64,000 bases of DNA from NCBI GenBank assembly GCA_019244185.1, contig JAFATB010000002.1:1-64000 (forward strand), written 5' to 3'. Both the position numbers and the translations under genes were made by a program. A model generated the notes under the pieces. The model was given only the letters and a program-made list of their open reading frames with translations, did no database searches and was not told the DNA's origin. Source of the DNA: Acidobacteriota bacterium. GTDB lineage: Bacteria; Acidobacteriota; Thermoanaerobaculia; Gp7-AA8. Below are positions 48,224 to 56,801 of the stretch, piece after piece (the first letter of the stretch is position 1; the number at the start of each line of letters is the position of its first letter).

Positions 48224-50552
48224 GACGCTCGTTCTCTACCTCCTGACCGCGCTCGCGCTGCTCGCGCTCGCGCACCGGTTCGTGACGCCGCTCTCACGTG
48301 CGGCGGCGATCGTGCTCGTGGCGATGCCGCTACTCTTCGTCGGATATGCGCTCGTGACCGGCGGCGTGTACGCGCCGATCGATCATCCGTATCAGTCGGA
48401 GCCGCTGGCGGCGCTGAAAGGGGAGTACGGGATCGGCGCGCCGCACAACATCGCGGTCACGGACATCTACTCGCAGATGCTGCCGTGGCGCCGCGTGGTG
48501 CAGGAGTCGCTCGCGCGCGGGGAGTGGCCGCTGTGGAACGCATACAACCTCTGCGGGCATCTGCTCGCGGCGGGCGCGCAGGCGGCGGTGTTCAGTCCGT
48601 TCACGTGGATCGCGTGTCTGCTGCCGGCGGCGCAGAGCTTCACGTTCACGGCGGCGATCGCGTTCTTCGCGGCGGGGCTCTGCGCGTTTCTCTTTGCGCG
48701 TGAGCTGGAGCTGAGCGAATGCGCGTCGCTCATCGGTGCGGCGGCGTGGCTCGGCTCGACCTCAATCGTGCTCTACATCGAATGGCCGCTGGGCTTTGCG
48801 AGCGCGTGCATGCCGCTGGTGATGCTCGCGGCGCGGCGGATCGTCACCGCGCCAACGGTCCGCTCGGCGGCGCTGCTCACCGCGACGCTGACGCTCGTGC
48901 TGATGCTCGGACATCCGGAGACGCTGCTGCACGTCGTGCTGCTCGCATCGGCGTACGCGGTGTTCACGATGATCCGCCTGCGCATCGCGCCGATGCGGCC
49001 GATCGTCACCGCGCTCGTCGCAGGCCTCGTCGCGCTCGCGCTCTGCGCGATCCAGATCCTGCCGATGCGCAAGGCCATCGCGCAGTCGGCGGAATACGAA
49101 TACAAGGTGCGCGTCTGGTCGCACGAGGATCGCGCGGCGCCGCGGACGCAGATGCTCGCGTATCTCGCCACCGATCTCTTTCCGTACCTCTACCTGCGCA
49201 AGTGGGAAGTGCCGGAGCTGCCGCCGTTGCGCGCGGAGAGCTTCGCCGTCGGCAGCATCGCGCTCGCGCTGGCGGCGTTTGCCGTGACACGCCGTCGCGG
49301 CGACACGTGGTTCTTCGTCGCGAGCGCCATCGCGTGCATCGCCGTCGCCATCGCGTGGGGACCGGCGGCGAACGCGCTGCAGCACTTCCCGCTGCTGGAC
49401 ATCACGCACAACGAGCGACTCGCGTTCGCCGCGGCGATGTTCCTCGCGTTTCTCGCTGCGATCGGCGCGGAAGAAGCGCTGCGCGCGCCGCGCGCGGCGG
49501 CGCTCCCGTGCGGCATCGTGCTCGCGTTGCTCGCGGCCGGCACGTGGTGGCTCACGCAGCACGTGCGCCTCGCGCCGCTGCCGAACGACTGGGGCACGTA
49601 TCGCATCCACGCCGAGCTCGGATTTCTCGCCGCGGCCGCGCTGCTCTTCGCATTCACGCGCACGCGGGCCGCGTTGCCGCTGTTACTCGGGTTGCTACTC
49701 GCGCAGCGCACCATCTCCGAGTCCGGCGCGCACAAGACCTTTCCCGCGCACGCCGCGTATCCGCATCTCGCGCTCTTCGATTCGCTCGCGAACATCCGCG
49801 AGCCGTTTCGCATTGTGGGGCTGAAGTACGCGCTGATCCCCGCGACGAACGTCTACTACGGGCTCGAAGACGCGCGCGGCTACGACGCGGTCACGTACAT
49901 GGGCACCGGCCGCACGTTTCCGCTCTGGTGTCAGCACCAGGTCGTCTGGTTCAACCGCGTCGCCGATCTCACGCGGCCGTTCCTCTCCTTCCTCAACATC
50001 CGCTTCGCCGTCGCCGCGGACGACGCGCCGGTCCCGAACGGCTGGCGGAAAGTCGCGGCGATGCCGGGCTCGATGCTCCTCGAAAACGCCAACGTCATTC
50101 CGCGCGTCTCGGTCCCCAAACGCGTGCGCCTCGGCGGCACGCCCGAACAGCAGCTCGCGGAGATGCTGCAGGAGACCGACTTTCGCGACCGGATGTGGGT
50201 CGATGCGGCGACGCCCGCGCCGGAACGCGTCAACGGTCCGGGCAGCATCGTCCTGCGCGAGCGCTCGCGTCGCGGCATGTATCGCTTCGACGCCGACATG
50301 CAGGGCGACGGCTGGGTCGTCGTCTCCGACACCGCGTGGAATGGCTGGCGCGCGTACATCGATGGCCGCCGCGTGAAATCGACGCGCGCGAACCTCGCGT
50401 TCGTCTCCGTGTTCGTGCCGCGCGGACGGCACGACGTGCGTCTCGTCTATCTGCCGGAGTCGTTCGTGCGCGGACGCGCGATCAGCGCCGTGACGCTGAT
50501 CGCGCTCGCGGCGTTCGCGCTCACGCGCGCGCGGTCGGCACGTAGCGCGTGA
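48222..50552 (+). CDS. YfhO-family multi-pass membrane protein
   Basis: 776 residues with roughly 12 membrane helices over the first ~500 and a C-terminal extracytoplasmic domain of about 250 residues. The early loop PYQSEPLAALKGEYGIGAPHN and the segment WRRVVQESLARGEWPLWNAYN, with SPFTW soon after, are typical of the YfhO/GT-C-like proteins. In firmicutes YfhO modifies lipoteichoic acid with sugars from a lipid carrier; here a role in glycosylating a surface polymer or lipid is inferred. The tail contains a beta-domain (GDGWVVVSDTAWNGWRAYIDG) seen in this family. It overlaps the convergent response-regulator gene by 32 bases. Confidence 0.82.
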   Translation: MTLVLYLLTALALLALAHRFVTPLSRAAAIVLVAMPLLFVGYALVTGGVYAPIDHPYQSEPLAALKGEYGIGAPHNIAVTDIYSQMLPWRRVVQESLARGEWPLWNAYNLCGHLLAAGAQAAVFSPFTWIACLLPAAQSFTFTAAIAFFAAGLCAFLFARELELSECASLIGAAAWLGSTSIVLYIEWPLGFASACMPLVMLAARRIVTAPTVRSAALLTATLTLVLMLGHPETLLHVVLLASAYAVFTMIRLRIAPMRPIVTALVAGLVALALCAIQILPMRKAIAQSAEYEYKVRVWSHEDRAAPRTQMLAYLATDLFPYLYLRKWEVPELPPLRAESFAVGSIALALAAFAVTRRRGDTWFFVASAIACIAVAIAWGPAANALQHFPLLDITHNERLAFAAAMFLAFLAAIGAEEALRAPRAAALPCGIVLALLAAGTWWLTQHVRLAPLPNDWGTYRIHAELGFLAAAALLFAFTRTRAALPLLLGLLLAQRTISESGAHKTFPAHAAYPHLALFDSLANIREPFRIVGLKYALIPATNVYYGLEDARGYDAVTYMGTGRTFPLWCQHQVVWFNRVADLTRPFLSFLNIRFAVAADDAPVPNGWRKVAAMPGSMLLENANVIPRVSVPKRVRLGGTPEQQLAEMLQETDFRDRMWVDAATPAPERVNGPGSIVLRERSRRGMYRFDADMQGDGWVVVSDTAWNGWRAYIDGRRVKSTRANLAFVSVFVPRGRHDVRLVYLPESFVRGRAISAVTLIALAAFALTRARSARSA

Positions 50553-50910
50553 TCATGTCGATCATCTTGTCGCGCGTGAGCGGCTTGCGCATCCACGCGT
50601 TCGCGCCGGAGCTGGGGAACATCTCCTCGAGCGAGCGCTCGGGCAGATCGGAGATGAGCACGATCGGGATGTCTTTCTTGTTCGACTGCGACTTGAGCAC
50701 TTCGCTGAGGCGGTTGCCCTTGATGCTGGGCAGGTTGACGTCGAGAAAAATGATGTCGGGCGTGTTGCCGGCGAGCACGTGATTGAACTCGATCCAGCTC
50801 GACGCCGTCAGCACCGTGCAGCCTTCACGCTCGAGCAGCGCGCGGCCCAGCTTCAGCACGAGCGGGTTGTCGTCGAGAATCAGCACAGAGATATTCGCAA
50901 GAGCAGGCAT
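50521..50910 (-). CDS. Receiver-only response regulator (CheY-like)
   Basis: 129-residue stand-alone receiver domain. The acidic pair DD (13-14), phospho-acceptor Asp57 in IIFLDVNLP, Ser87 in VLISD and Lys109 in MRKPL form a complete phosphorylation site. With no output domain it must act by protein contact, as CheY or Spo0F does. ATG 50910 was chosen because it is preceded by AAGGAAG and gives the usual short lead to the first strand; an in-frame ATG at 50955 would add 15 basic residues. The 3' end is antisense to the last 32 bases of the YfhO-like gene. Confidence 0.88.
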   Translation of the reverse strand: MPALANISVLILDDNPLVLKLGRALLEREGCTVLTASSWIEFNHVLAGNTPDIIFLDVNLPSIKGNRLSEVLKSQSNKKDIPIVLISDLPERSLEEMFPSSGANAWMRKPLTRDKMIDMITRYVPTARA

Positions 50911-50955
50911 TGGTTTGCGTATCTTCCTTACGACCGCGAGGCGGGTATTGCGCAC

Positions 50956-51423
50956 ATGATACTCTCTCGCGGCGCGATGACCGACCTCCCTGCGCCTCCC
51001 GCGCGGCGGTTCCAGTGGCCCGCCGAGTACTACTCCGGTCCCACCCCGAACGCCGTCTTTCCACGCTGGGTTCCCTTCGGCTGCGGCGCGGCCTCCGTGC
51101 TCATGCTCGCGATCCTCGTCGCCGGCGGCGTGTGGCTCTCGAGCGGCGGACTAACCGATCTGATGGACTGGGTCATCGGCATGACCATGGGCGAAATCCG
51201 CGGCATGTACACCGCCGCGGTGACGCCCGCGCAGCGGCAATTGGTCGACGCGGAAGTCGAGCGCGTGCGCAAGGACTTGCGCGCGAACCGCATCAGCGCG
51301 GCAAAGCTCGATCCGCTGCTGCGCGCGCTGCGCGACGCTGCGGCCGACAGCAAGGTCGATCCCGCCGAGGCGCAGACGATCGTCGCGGAGGCGCACGCCA
51401 TTCGTCCGCAACCCGCACACTGA
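50956..51423 (+). CDS. Single-pass membrane protein of unknown function
   Basis: 155 residues (148 if ATG 50977 is used). A Pro-rich N-terminal tail, one membrane span at about 45-68 ([18 protein letters not shown]), a short amphipathic loop with [15 protein letters not shown], and a C-terminal helical domain ([35 protein letters not shown]). No family was recognised. It lies 16 bases upstream of uvrB on the same strand, so it may be co-transcribed with it, and 45 bases from the divergent response regulator. Confidence 0.65.
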   Translation: MILSRGAMTDLPAPPARRFQWPAEYYSGPTPNAVFPRWVPFGCGAASVLMLAILVAGGVWLSSGGLTDLMDWVIGMTMGEIRGMYTAAVTPAQRQLVDAEVERVRKDLRANRISAAKLDPLLRALRDAAADSKVDPAEAQTIVAEAHAIRPQPAH

Positions 51424-51439
51424 TCCTTTCTTCGAGACC

Positions 51440-53437
51440 ATGTCCGATCGCTTCCAGCTTCTCTCGCCATTTCAGCCGCAGGGCGATCAGCCCGAGGCCA
51501 TTCGCCAGCTCACGGAAAGCCTCAATGCCGGGGAGAAACATCAGGTGCTCCTCGGCGTCACCGGCTCCGGCAAGACCTTCACCGTCGCGAAGGTGATCGA
51601 GGCGCTGAACCGGCCGACACTCGTCCTCAGCCACAACAAGACGCTCGCGGCGCAGCTCTACCAGGAGTTCAAGAACTTCTTTCCGGAGAATGCGGTCGAG
51701 TATTTCGTCTCGTATTACGACTATTACCAGCCCGAGGCGTACATCCCGCAGACCGATCTCTACATCGAAAAGGAGATGACCAAGAACGACGAGATCGACA
51801 AGCTGCGGCTCGCCTCGACGAAAGCACTCTTCGAGCGCCGCGACGTGATCATCGTCGCCTCGGTCTCCTGCATCTACGGCATCGGCGAGCCGGAGCTGTA
51901 CTACGGCATGCTGCTGTTCTTCGAGCGCGGCATCGAGAAGCCGATGACGCAGTACCTCCGCAAGCTGACGGAGATGCAGTACGAGCGCACGCCGTACGAC
52001 CTCGCGCGCGGCAGCTTCCGCGTGCGCGGCGACGTGCTCGAGGTGTGGCCGGCGTACGAGGACGACGCGGTGCGCATCGAGTTCTTCGGCGACGAGATCG
52101 ACAAGATGACGCGCATCGATCCGGTCACGGGCAAGACCACCGGCCGCTCGTACGATCGCCTGGCCATCTATCCGCGCACGCACTACGTCACGCCGCGCGA
52201 GCGGCTCATGCAGGCGATGGAGAACATCCGCGTCGAGCTCGACGAGCGCGTCACGGAGCTGCGCGCGCAGGACCGGCTCCTCGAAGCGCAGCGGCTCTCG
52301 CAGCGGACGATGTTCGATCTGGAGATGATCGCGGAGCTCGGCTACTGCAACGGCATCGAGAACTACTCGCGCCATCTCAGCGGACGCGAGCCGGGCGAGC
52401 CGCCGCCGACGCTGATCGACTACTTCCCGAAAGACTTCCTGCTCGTCGTCGACGAGTCGCACCAGACCATGCCGCAGGTGCGCGCGATGTGGGGCGGCGA
52501 CCGCGCGCGCAAGGTGACGCTCGTCGACTATGGCTTCCGTCTGCCGAGCGCGATCGACAACCGGCCGCTCTCGTTCACCGAGTTCGAGGGAAAGCTCGAC
52601 CAGATCCTTTACGTCTCTGCCACGCCGGGGCCGTACGAGCTCGAGAAGACCGGCGGCCTCTTCGCGGAGCAGGTCATTCGGCCGACGGGCCTCCTCGATC
52701 CGGAGATCGTCATCCGTCCGGTGAAAGGGCAGGTGGACGATCTCATCGGCGTCATCAAGGAGCGCATCGCGAAGAGCGAGCGCGTGATGGTGACGACGCT
52801 GACGAAGCGGATGGCCGAGGACCTCACGCGGTATCTGATGGAGCTCGGCATCAAAGTGAATTACCTCCATTCGGACGTCGAGACGCTGGAGCGCATCGCC
52901 ATCCTTCGCGACTACCGCATGGGCGTCTACGACGTGCTGATCGGCATCAACCTTCTGCGTGAAGGACTCGACGTGCCGGAGTGCTCGTGCGTGGCGATCC
53001 TCGACGCGGACAAGGAAGGGTTCCTCCGCTCGCAGACCTCGCTCATTCAGACCATCGGCCGCGCCGCGCGCAACGTGAACGGCGTGGCGATCCTGTACGC
53101 CGACAAGATCACGGACTCGCTGCGCTGGGCCATCGACGAGACGAACCGCCGCCGCGCCGTGCAGCAGCAGTACAACGAGGAGCACGGCATCGAGCCCGCG
53201 ACGATCATCAAGTCGATCGACTCCGATCTCGTGAAGATGTCGAACCTCGACTACATGGACATCCCGCTGCCGGGCCAGAAGTCGAAGCTCGATCTCGCGC
53301 AGGGCGAAGATCTCGACAAGGCCATCTCGCGCCTCCAGAAAGAGATGAAGGACGCGGCGAAGAACCTCGACTTCGAGCGCGCCGCGGAGATCCGCGACAA
53401 GATCCGCGAGCTGAAAGAAGCGCGCATCTTCGTCTAG
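51440..53437 (+). CDS. uvrB: Excinuclease ABC subunit B
   Basis: 665-residue DNA-damage verification helicase of nucleotide-excision repair; it is loaded by UvrA and recruits UvrC. Walker [14 protein letters not shown] (about 35-47), the beta-hairpin region [15 protein letters not shown] (about 95-109), [14 protein letters not shown], motif II region [17 protein letters not shown], and the RecA2 segment LREGLDVPE are typical. The C-terminal UVR motif [23 protein letters not shown]-like helix pair, which contacts UvrC, is complete. It ends on a CTAG shared with the convergent methyltransferase gene. Confidence 0.97.
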   Translation: MSDRFQLLSPFQPQGDQPEAIRQLTESLNAGEKHQVLLGVTGSGKTFTVAKVIEALNRPTLVLSHNKTLAAQLYQEFKNFFPENAVEYFVSYYDYYQPEAYIPQTDLYIEKEMTKNDEIDKLRLASTKALFERRDVIIVASVSCIYGIGEPELYYGMLLFFERGIEKPMTQYLRKLTEMQYERTPYDLARGSFRVRGDVLEVWPAYEDDAVRIEFFGDEIDKMTRIDPVTGKTTGRSYDRLAIYPRTHYVTPRERLMQAMENIRVELDERVTELRAQDRLLEAQRLSQRTMFDLEMIAELGYCNGIENYSRHLSGREPGEPPPTLIDYFPKDFLLVVDESHQTMPQVRAMWGGDRARKVTLVDYGFRLPSAIDNRPLSFTEFEGKLDQILYVSATPGPYELEKTGGLFAEQVIRPTGLLDPEIVIRPVKGQVDDLIGVIKERIAKSERVMVTTLTKRMAEDLTRYLMELGIKVNYLHSDVETLERIAILRDYRMGVYDVLIGINLLREGLDVPECSCVAILDADKEGFLRSQTSLIQTIGRAARNVNGVAILYADKITDSLRWAIDETNRRRAVQQQYNEEHGIEPATIIKSIDSDLVKMSNLDYMDIPLPGQKSKLDLAQGEDLDKAISRLQKEMKDAAKNLDFERAAEIRDKIRELKEARIFV

Positions 53438-54981
53438 TTGCGCCGGCGGCGGGTCAGCTTCGCGAGCAGCTCGCGCGCCTCTTCGTGATCTGGCTCGAGC
53501 GCGAGCGCGTTGCGCAGGCAGGCGCGGGCCTCGCGCCACTGCGCGACGAGGCCGTGGCACAGCGCCATGTGCGTCAGCGTCGCGGCGTCCGGTCCGCGGA
53601 GGTCGAGCGAACGCTGAAACCATGCGAGCGCCTCCGCACCGTCGCGCGCGCTCATCATCACCATGCCGAGATGGAAGTAGAGATCGTCGCGCTCGAGCAG
53701 CGGGAAGTATTCGGCGCCGACGTTCCGTGCGACGTCGCGCAGCGTTTCGCGCGTGACGGAATCGCCGTTCTCGGCGTAGCGCAGCAGCGTTCGGAAGGCG
53801 CCGAGAAACACGACCGGATCCCAGCCGGTGAAGCGGAGGTACGCGACGAGATCGTCGAACGCGAACGCGCCGTACTGCTGCTCGACGCCGCGTTTGACGG
53901 CGAAAAAGTCCGCGGGACCGCGCCGCTCGATGTGCTGCGCGAAGGCCAGCCGCGTCTCCGCGAACGCCGTGTCGCCGCGATCGAAGAGGCAGGCGACGAC
54001 CGGCAGCGGCGAACGGTCATTCGTCGTATGAAGAAACACTCCGCCGTGCGCGGTGGTCCACGCGCCGAGGGCGTGGTAGTTGACCGCGAACGAGACGCTG
54101 CCGTGGAGCGCGATGTAGGCCTGATCGGTCGTGTCTGGCGCGGGCAAGCCGGTGAATCCCTTGTCGCCGCTGAGCAGCAGCAGGCGTCCGCCGGAGCGCT
54201 CGCGCAGGTTGCGCAGCAGCGTCAGCGCGGCGGTCGGAAACACGACGCTCGCGCCGTCGATCGCGCGATACGCGTCGAGAATCGCGTTCCACGACGGATC
54301 CGCATAGCGGCGGCGCACCGCGCGTCCGCGGCGGAACGTGACGGAGATCTTCGCGAGCAGATCCTCTTCGTCCGGCGCGGTGTTCGCCGGCGCTTCGATG
54401 CGCGGGAGCAGTTCGACGAGGCGGCCGTTCTCCGCGCGAAAGAGGTCCATCGGAATGCCGTCGAAGACGTAGTTCGCGATGACGGCCACCGGATTCCCGT
54501 TCGCCTCCGGAAGTTCGCCGCTCGACTCCGCATCGAAGCGCGCGAATGCGACGACGCCCGCGTCGATGTACGGCTGCAGCGACGGATGGGAGCGGAGCAC
54601 GTCGAGGTTCGCGTCCGTGAAGTCGGTGTAGACGTAACGCACGCGTACGCCGGGCAATGCGCCGGAATCGAACAGGCGCAGCAGCGCGCGCACGAAGTGC
54701 CAGCCGAAGCGCCCGTTGCCGCACCCGAGCTCGAGGATCGGCACCGGCGCGGTGCGATCGACGAACGGCGCGATGTCGCGCAACCATCCGAGGACCGTGT
54801 TCGCGTACGACTCGGCGATCCACGGATTGCTGGTGATGTAGTGCGGGACGACGGACTCGTTCCACGCGCGCACGCCGCGGCCGTCGAAGTACGCGCGCTG
54901 CAATCGCCACAACATCGAGTGGGAGAGGGGAGTCTTCTCCTCGAGCACGACCCGGCGTGGCGCGGCCGTCAGAACTCCCAC
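53434..54981 (-). CDS. SAM-dependent methyltransferase with C-terminal TPR repeats
   Basis: 515 residues, starting on GTG 54981. A class I methyltransferase SAM motif [17 protein letters not shown] lies at about 84-100, followed by [14 protein letters not shown] (motif II acid) and [13 protein letters not shown], which recalls the MidA/NDUFAF7-type arrangement. Residues ~420-510 form TPR helices ([43 protein letters not shown]). Targets are unknown, but a TPR module suggests a protein partner. Its start lies within the last codons of the DUF4157 gene (13-base overlap), so the two are probably made together. Confidence 0.8.
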   Translation of the reverse strand: MGVLTAAPRRVVLEEKTPLSHSMLWRLQRAYFDGRGVRAWNESVVPHYITSNPWIAESYANTVLGWLRDIAPFVDRTAPVPILELGCGNGRFGWHFVRALLRLFDSGALPGVRVRYVYTDFTDANLDVLRSHPSLQPYIDAGVVAFARFDAESSGELPEANGNPVAVIANYVFDGIPMDLFRAENGRLVELLPRIEAPANTAPDEEDLLAKISVTFRRGRAVRRRYADPSWNAILDAYRAIDGASVVFPTAALTLLRNLRERSGGRLLLLSGDKGFTGLPAPDTTDQAYIALHGSVSFAVNYHALGAWTTAHGGVFLHTTNDRSPLPVVACLFDRGDTAFAETRLAFAQHIERRGPADFFAVKRGVEQQYGAFAFDDLVAYLRFTGWDPVVFLGAFRTLLRYAENGDSVTRETLRDVARNVGAEYFPLLERDDLYFHLGMVMMSARDGAEALAWFQRSLDLRGPDAATLTHMALCHGLVAQWREARACLRNALALEPDHEEARELLAKLTRRRRN

Positions 54982-56648
54982 CTCCCGCGCAACGCGGCGT
55001 TGAAGGCCCAGACGATCTCGTAGTTCTCGGCGTTCAGCACGTGATAGCCGATGGCGAGGATCTCATTCGTCGTCCCTGATGTTGCGCGGAAGAAAAACGT
55101 GCAGCCGCCCGGACCGCGTCCGAACGACGCATGCGATCCGGCCTGCAGTCGTCCGATGTCGCCTTTCGTCGCCGACCCGGCGTACGATTTCTGCAAGCCG
55201 GCGTTGCCGCTCACCGAACGGTTGTTGTCCATGCGGCTCAGCGCATTGCGCAGATTGTCGTCGTCGACGGTGTTGTGTTTGAGGCGTACCGCATCGCAGA
55301 ACAGATGGCGCATCGAATACGACTTTCCGTCGAGCGTCGTCGCGCACGAGAGCGGGACGCTCGGAATGCGGAGGGTCTTCGTGACGAAGGCCTCGATGAG
55401 ACCGGAAACCTCGACGTAGCGCCTGGCGTCAGCCGTACTCCTCCACGGCTCCGCTCCGTTGGAACCGCGGATGGCGATGAGAATTGCCTTGAAATCCGGC
55501 AGTGCTTCGCCGCGCTTGCCTTTGATCCGTTCTTCCTCGGTTTTCGAATAGCCTTCTTTCAGTTCGGTCCGGTGTTTGAGCTCTGCCGCGACCGCCGTGT
55601 GAATGATGACCGTCGCTTCGTCTTCGGTGAGCGGACGCGGCCAAGCGGCCGCGGAAGGCTTGGAGTTCGCCGCCACGTATTCGGCGGTCACGTGCTTCGC
55701 GTAGATCTGCAGCGTTCTGAAGTTCGCCCAGACCTCGGGTGCGACGTCGGTGCCGCGCACCCGGTTCACCATGACTTTGTAGTCCTTGTCGTCGTGGGCG
55801 CGCAGCGAGTCGGCCAGCGAGGGATGCAGGATGGCGCGGCGAACATGCCCGCGGATCTCGTCGTCGATCACGCCGCGTGCCTGCGACAGCGTCAGTCGCC
55901 GCGGCGCGCTCGCGTACGCGGGAATCAGCGTCGCGGCGTAGATCTTCGCCGCCTTTTCGTTGAACCAACCGTCGGGAGCGAGGGGATCGCCGCGGAACCG
56001 CCGCACCAACGCCTGGAACTCGGCGCTTTCTTCATCTTTCAGGATCCGTGCAGGGAATGGCGTGGGGTGGCCGGCGCAGTACGCGTCGATTTTTTCTTCG
56101 AGGAATTGCTTCGCCTCGCCGAGCGTCACCGGGCGTGGCCACATCTGCACGACACCGCGATGCGCCGGCTTTCTCTGCACAGGCGCGGCGACGGCGGCGG
56201 GCTCGATTCGCAACGACAACGCGCGCAGCGACATCCGGTCCGCTTCCGCTTCGAGGCCGGGATCGCTCACCACCACGACTCCGCTGCCGTGCGGATTGCG
56301 CACGCGTCCCGCGCGCTGCTGCACGACGTGCGTCAGCTCGTGCGCCAGCACGCGCCGTCCCTGCACGCTGGACGGATCGTAGTGGCCGGGCGCGATGTGG
56401 ATGTCGGTTCCGTGCGTGAACGCCACCGCCCCGATCGTCGCCGGATGCGGACCGACGTGCACGCGCACGGCGGCGAAGCTGGCGCCGAAGATCGACTCCA
56501 TCGCCTGCCGCACCTGAGGCGGCAACGGCTCTCCGGCGCCGGTGGTGCGCGGCAGTGCCTGCATCCGCGAGCGCGGCTCCGAAAGCCATCGCGGGACACC
56601 ATGGGGAAAGGAACCCTGAATGACGGTTCCGCCAGTCGTGTGAGGCAT
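54969..56648 (-). CDS. DUF4157 (HExxH) protein with three internal repeats
   Basis: 559 residues from ATG 56648 (GAGAGAG upstream); an in-frame ATG 56672 would add 8. Residues ~40-145 are a DUF4157 domain: LPPQVRQAMESIFGASFAAVRVH, the zinc motif HELTH (103-107) and GLEAEADRMS (third ligand Glu). Three copies of an ~80-residue helical repeat follow (about 170-247, 249-328, 336-425), each starting R-x-L/V-T and containing R-G-x-x-x-A. The last ~130 residues form an unknown Cys/His-containing domain. DUF4157 is often found with extracellular contractile injection systems and polymorphic toxins; none is nearby. Base composition is lower in GC than its neighbours, hinting at transfer. Confidence 0.8.
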   Translation of the reverse strand: MPHTTGGTVIQGSFPHGVPRWLSEPRSRMQALPRTTGAGEPLPPQVRQAMESIFGASFAAVRVHVGPHPATIGAVAFTHGTDIHIAPGHYDPSSVQGRRVLAHELTHVVQQRAGRVRNPHGSGVVVVSDPGLEAEADRMSLRALSLRIEPAAVAAPVQRKPAHRGVVQMWPRPVTLGEAKQFLEEKIDAYCAGHPTPFPARILKDEESAEFQALVRRFRGDPLAPDGWFNEKAAKIYAATLIPAYASAPRRLTLSQARGVIDDEIRGHVRRAILHPSLADSLRAHDDKDYKVMVNRVRGTDVAPEVWANFRTLQIYAKHVTAEYVAANSKPSAAAWPRPLTEDEATVIIHTAVAAELKHRTELKEGYSKTEEERIKGKRGEALPDFKAILIAIRGSNGAEPWRSTADARRYVEVSGLIEAFVTKTLRIPSVPLSCATTLDGKSYSMRHLFCDAVRLKHNTVDDDNLRNALSRMDNNRSVSGNAGLQKSYAGSATKGDIGRLQAGSHASFGRGPGGCTFFFRATSGTTNEILAIGYHVLNAENYEIVWAFNAALRGRWEF

Positions 56649-56722
56649 CGTGGTCTCTCTCTGAACGTTCATGATACGCGCGCATGCCGCCGCGTTCGAC
56701 GCGCGGCCGCTGCGTTCCCGCC

Positions 56723-56751
56723 TTGACGGTTCTGCCCGCCAGGTCCACAAT
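56723..56751 (+). promoter_or_regulatory. Candidate sigma-70 promoter for the second TonB receptor gene
   Basis: TTGACG (56723-56728) and CACAAT (56746-56751) are separated by 17 bases, a good match to a housekeeping promoter. The ATG of the TonB receptor is about 50 bases downstream, with an AAAGGGGG site between. It lies in the 153-base gap between two divergent genes. Confidence 0.4.
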
Positions 56752-56801
56752 CTACGCATATCCACAACTGAATAGTTCCGGACGGAAAGGGGGAATGCTC
56801 C

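Noticed and set aside
53434-56648. Part of an extracellular contractile injection system, because of DUF4157
   Set aside because: No sheath, tube, baseplate or AAA+ loader gene occurs within the window; only the single-domain hint remains.
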